This document shows, piece after piece, positions 6,246 through 7,020 of a DNA stretch of 7,020 bases (positions within the stretch are counted from its first letter, which is position 1; each line of letters starts with the position of its first letter). The translations under genes and the position numbers were made by a program. The notes beneath the pieces were generated by a model that saw nothing but the letters and a program-made list of their open reading frames with translations, had not been told where the DNA came from and ran no database searches. Source of the stretch: Candidatus Shapirobacteria bacterium (GTDB taxonomy: Bacteria; Patescibacteriota; Microgenomatia; UBA12405; UBA6130); NCBI GenBank assembly GCA_027007615.1, contig JALTFB010000051.1, forward strand, positions 1 through 7,020, read 5' to 3'.

Positions 6246-6254
6246 ATTGTAACA
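6246..6254 (-). promoter_or_regulatory. Extended -10 box for the FemA/FemB-family gene, predicted leaderless
   Basis: The minus strand reads TGTTACAAT: TGn plus TACAAT, five of six matches to TATAAT. Five bases separate it from ATG 6240, exactly the same spacing as at rmuC. No Shine-Dalgarno site lies between. A TTGGAA 15 bases upstream is a weak -35 candidate. Confidence 0.55.
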
Positions 6255-6263
6255 CCCCAAAGT

Positions 6264-6335
6264 AAATTCCAAGCACCAAATTCCAAATCCCAAACAATAT
6301 CAAAATTCAAATGACCAAATACTAAAACATTTAAA
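6264..6335. repeat. AT-rich CAAAT-type repeat, 14-bp period at its left end
   Basis: Two adjacent 14-base units, AAATTCCAAGCACC (6264-6277) and AAATTCCAAATCCC (6278-6291), are followed by looser CAAA/CAAAT units to about 6335. No coding frame is seen. From memory, strings like this are common between genes in CPR genomes; I cannot check that here. It lies directly upstream of the FemA/FemB-family promoter. Confidence 0.6.
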
Positions 6336-6353
6336 ACTTGGAGCTTAAATATT

Positions 6354-6430
6354 GCGTCATGCTGAGTTCAACTACCTGCGCAGGCAGGCCCGCCCCGCCT
6401 CAACATAACCTCGGGATTTCAGGCTGACGC
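6354..6430. repeat. 77-base element with imperfect inverted ends
   Basis: The ends GCGTCATGCTGA (6354-6365) and TCAGGCTGACGC (6419-6430) are inverted repeats with 10 of 12 positions complementary. Inside is a perfect palindrome CCTGCGCAGG (6375-6384) followed by a GC-rich stretch. The left end is the same CGTCATGCTGA found in the hairpin repeat at 6455, so these belong to one repeat family. Confidence 0.7.
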
Positions 6431-6454
6431 TTCCTTATGGGAGCTACTCTACAT

Positions 6455-6512
6455 CGTCATGCTGATTTTCACCGACGGTTAGTCGGGGAAAGTTCAGCAT
6501 CTCCAGTGAGTG
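6455..6512 (+). repeat. Hairpin repeat, copy A
   Basis: Layout: CGTCATGCTGA (6455-6465), a hairpin tip, then CAGCATCTCCAGTGAGTG (6495-6512). It folds as ATGCTGA (6459-6465) with TCAGCAT (6494-6500), TTTC with GAAA (6467-6470 with 6488-6491), and CCGAC with GTCGG (6472-6476 with 6482-6486) around GGTTA, 16 pairs in all. Copy B at 6556-6608 is the same repeat on the other strand with a different but still paired stem. Confidence 0.85.
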
Positions 6513-6530
6513 TCATCTCCAGCGAGTGTC
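6499..6530. repeat. 16-bp tandem duplication
   Basis: ATCTCCAGTGAGTGTC (6499-6514) is followed directly by the same 16 bases with one change, T to C (6515-6530). The first unit is the tail of hairpin repeat copy A, so the tail has been duplicated. Confidence 0.85.
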
Positions 6531-6555
6531 ACGTTGTTAATTATTGTGAATAGCC

Positions 6556-6608
6556 CACTCACTGAAGATCCTGAACTTTTTGACTTCGTCAAAAAAATCA
6601 GGATGACG
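6556..6608 (-). repeat. Hairpin repeat, copy B (inverted relative to copy A)
   Basis: On the minus strand it reads CGTCATCCTGA (6608-6598), a hairpin tip, then CAGGATCTTCAGTGAGTG (6573-6556). Outer stem ATCCTGA/TCAGGAT (6568-6574 with 6598-6604) and inner stem TTTTTGAC/GTCAAAAA (6577-6584 with 6588-6595) enclose a three-base loop. The 21-base tail matches copy A at 19 positions. No T-run follows the hairpin on the minus strand, so it is not a standard terminator for the PIN-domain gene. Confidence 0.85.
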
Positions 6609-6617
6609 CAAGAAAGG

Positions 6618-6657
6618 CTTTCGGCTTTCAACTTTTGGCAGCCCGAAGGGTTTTTTT
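6618..6657 (+). terminator. Possible Rho-independent terminator, plus strand
   Basis: CTTTCGG (6618-6624) can pair with CCGAAGG (6643-6649), seven pairs including one G-U, followed by seven T (6651-6657). The loop is long (18 bases) and no plus-strand gene ends nearby, so this may be chance or part of the repeat region. Confidence 0.25.
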
Positions 6658-6710
6658 AACTTTTCACTTTCCACTTCTTTTCCACTTTACGCTTTTCACT
6701 TTTAATTTTT
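6658..6710. repeat. Pyrimidine-rich degenerate repeat (TTTTCACTTT type)
   Basis: The plus strand is almost only T and C with scattered A: TTTTCACTTT at 6661-6670, TTTTCCACTTT at 6678-6688 and TTTTCACTTTT at 6693-6703, spaced about 16 bases apart. No gene is seen. It continues the repeat-filled region downstream of the PIN-domain gene. Confidence 0.6.
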
Positions 6711-6740
6711 CCTAGCTCCTAGCTCCTAGCTCCTAGTTCC
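6711..6740. repeat. 7-bp tandem repeat CCTAGCT, 4.3 copies
   Basis: Three exact units (6711-6731), a fourth with one change (CCTAGTT, 6732-6738) and two further bases. Because the unit is 7 bases and contains TAG on one strand and CTA on the other, the array gives stop codons in all six frames. It supplies the stop (6726-6728) and last codons (Thr-Arg-Ser) of the PIN-domain gene. Confidence 0.95.
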
Positions 6741-7020
6741 ATTTTCCCGCCGGTATTTCTTGAGGATCACGGCCGGAGTTTGGCTAAGAACAGGCATTTT
6801 TTGAAAATCGCGATCGTAAGAAACCACGACCCACTTTTTTTCGGCCACTGGCTCAATTGCCGCAATAAAAGCATCGATAAGCTTAATATTGAACCGCGAG
6901 AAAAAGCGTAAGGCTAAGGCAGGCTCATAATCATCGACCATTTTCAAACCACGGAGGTGAATAATCGACCGAAGCATAGCCACAATTTTCTTTTTAGGTA
7001 ACTTATAAAATGACTTTAAA
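6726..7020 (-). CDS. PIN-domain protein (VapC-like), C-terminal part, cut by window edge
   Basis: The minus-strand frame ending at TAG 6728-6726 is open to the right edge, so at least 98 codons are visible and the start lies outside. A GTG at 6983 is internal: in-frame residues LKSFYKLPKKKI precede it. The sequence fits the second half of a PIN nuclease domain: helical ALALRFFSRF, then IKLIDAFIAAIEPVAEKKW with the third conserved Asp (residue 49 of the visible part), then VVVSYDRDFQKMPVL with the fourth Asp (69). The first Asp and the Glu would be upstream. PIN proteins of this size are usually VapC-type ribonuclease toxins; the partner antitoxin would normally lie just upstream, off the window, so that role is inferred. 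The last residues come from a 7-bp tandem repeat. Confidence 0.75.
   Translation of the reverse strand, partial: LKSFYKLPKKKIVAMLRSIIHLRGLKMVDDYEPALALRFFSRFNIKLIDAFIAAIEPVAEKKWVVVSYDRDFQKMPVLSQTPAVILKKYRRENGTRS

Noticed and set aside
6455..6608. CRISPR array
   Set aside because: Only two copies in opposite orientation with internal hairpins; no regular direct repeats and spacers.
6241..6725. Hidden gene or tRNA in the 485-base gap
   Set aside because: No coding frame of note on either strand and no tRNA-like cloverleaf; the stretch is accounted for by repeats.

Overview
The window looks like a chromosomal segment of a Patescibacteria/CPR (Parcubacteria-like) bacterium. This is an inference from compact genes, a family mix typical of the group (HrcA, RmuC, a UvrD-type helicase-nuclease, a FemA/FemB-family transferase, a PIN-domain protein), several starts without Shine-Dalgarno sites, and long intergenic stretches filled with palindromes and short repeats. 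All complete genes end in TAA or TAG, and nothing suggests a non-standard code.

Left part (1-1238). A minus-strand hrcA runs off the left edge. Its start region carries a strong ribosome binding site, a -35/extended -10 promoter and a degenerate CIRCE operator that overlaps the stop codon of the gene before it, a Trp-rich membrane protein (276-599, minus). Next come two GC-rich palindromes (641-655 and 659-687), a plus-strand remnant of an EamA-family transporter (about 688-885) that becomes readable right at the palindrome edge, a decayed copy of the same palindrome (903-929), and a small minus-strand gene of unknown function (961-1155).

Centre (1239-6240). rmuC and a large helicase-nuclease form a plus-strand pair. 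The nuclease domain has the four-cysteine pattern of iron-sulphur AddB/Cas4-type enzymes. Both proteins have or are predicted to have PD-(D/E)XK-type folds, so the pair probably acts in DNA end processing and recombination. A minus-strand FemA/FemB-family peptidoglycan aminoacyltransferase converges on the helicase gene; the two stop codons share the tetranucleotide TTAA.

Right part (6241-7020). About 485 bases contain no gene but are dense in repeats: AT-rich 14-bp repeats, a 77-bp element with inverted ends, two inverted copies of a repeat that each fold into a hairpin with different but still complementary stems, a 16-bp tandem duplication, a pyrimidine-rich tract, and a 7-bp tandem repeat that supplies the stop codon of a PIN-domain gene. 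That gene runs off the right edge.

Four genes (at 599, 1155, 1239 and 6240) have a good -10 hexamer only 5-7 bases before ATG and no Shine-Dalgarno site, which predicts leaderless mRNAs. hrcA has a canonical Shine-Dalgarno instead. The points most worth a second look are the paired hairpin repeats at 6455-6608, the palindrome-bounded transporter remnant at 641-942, and the leaderless-promoter pattern.
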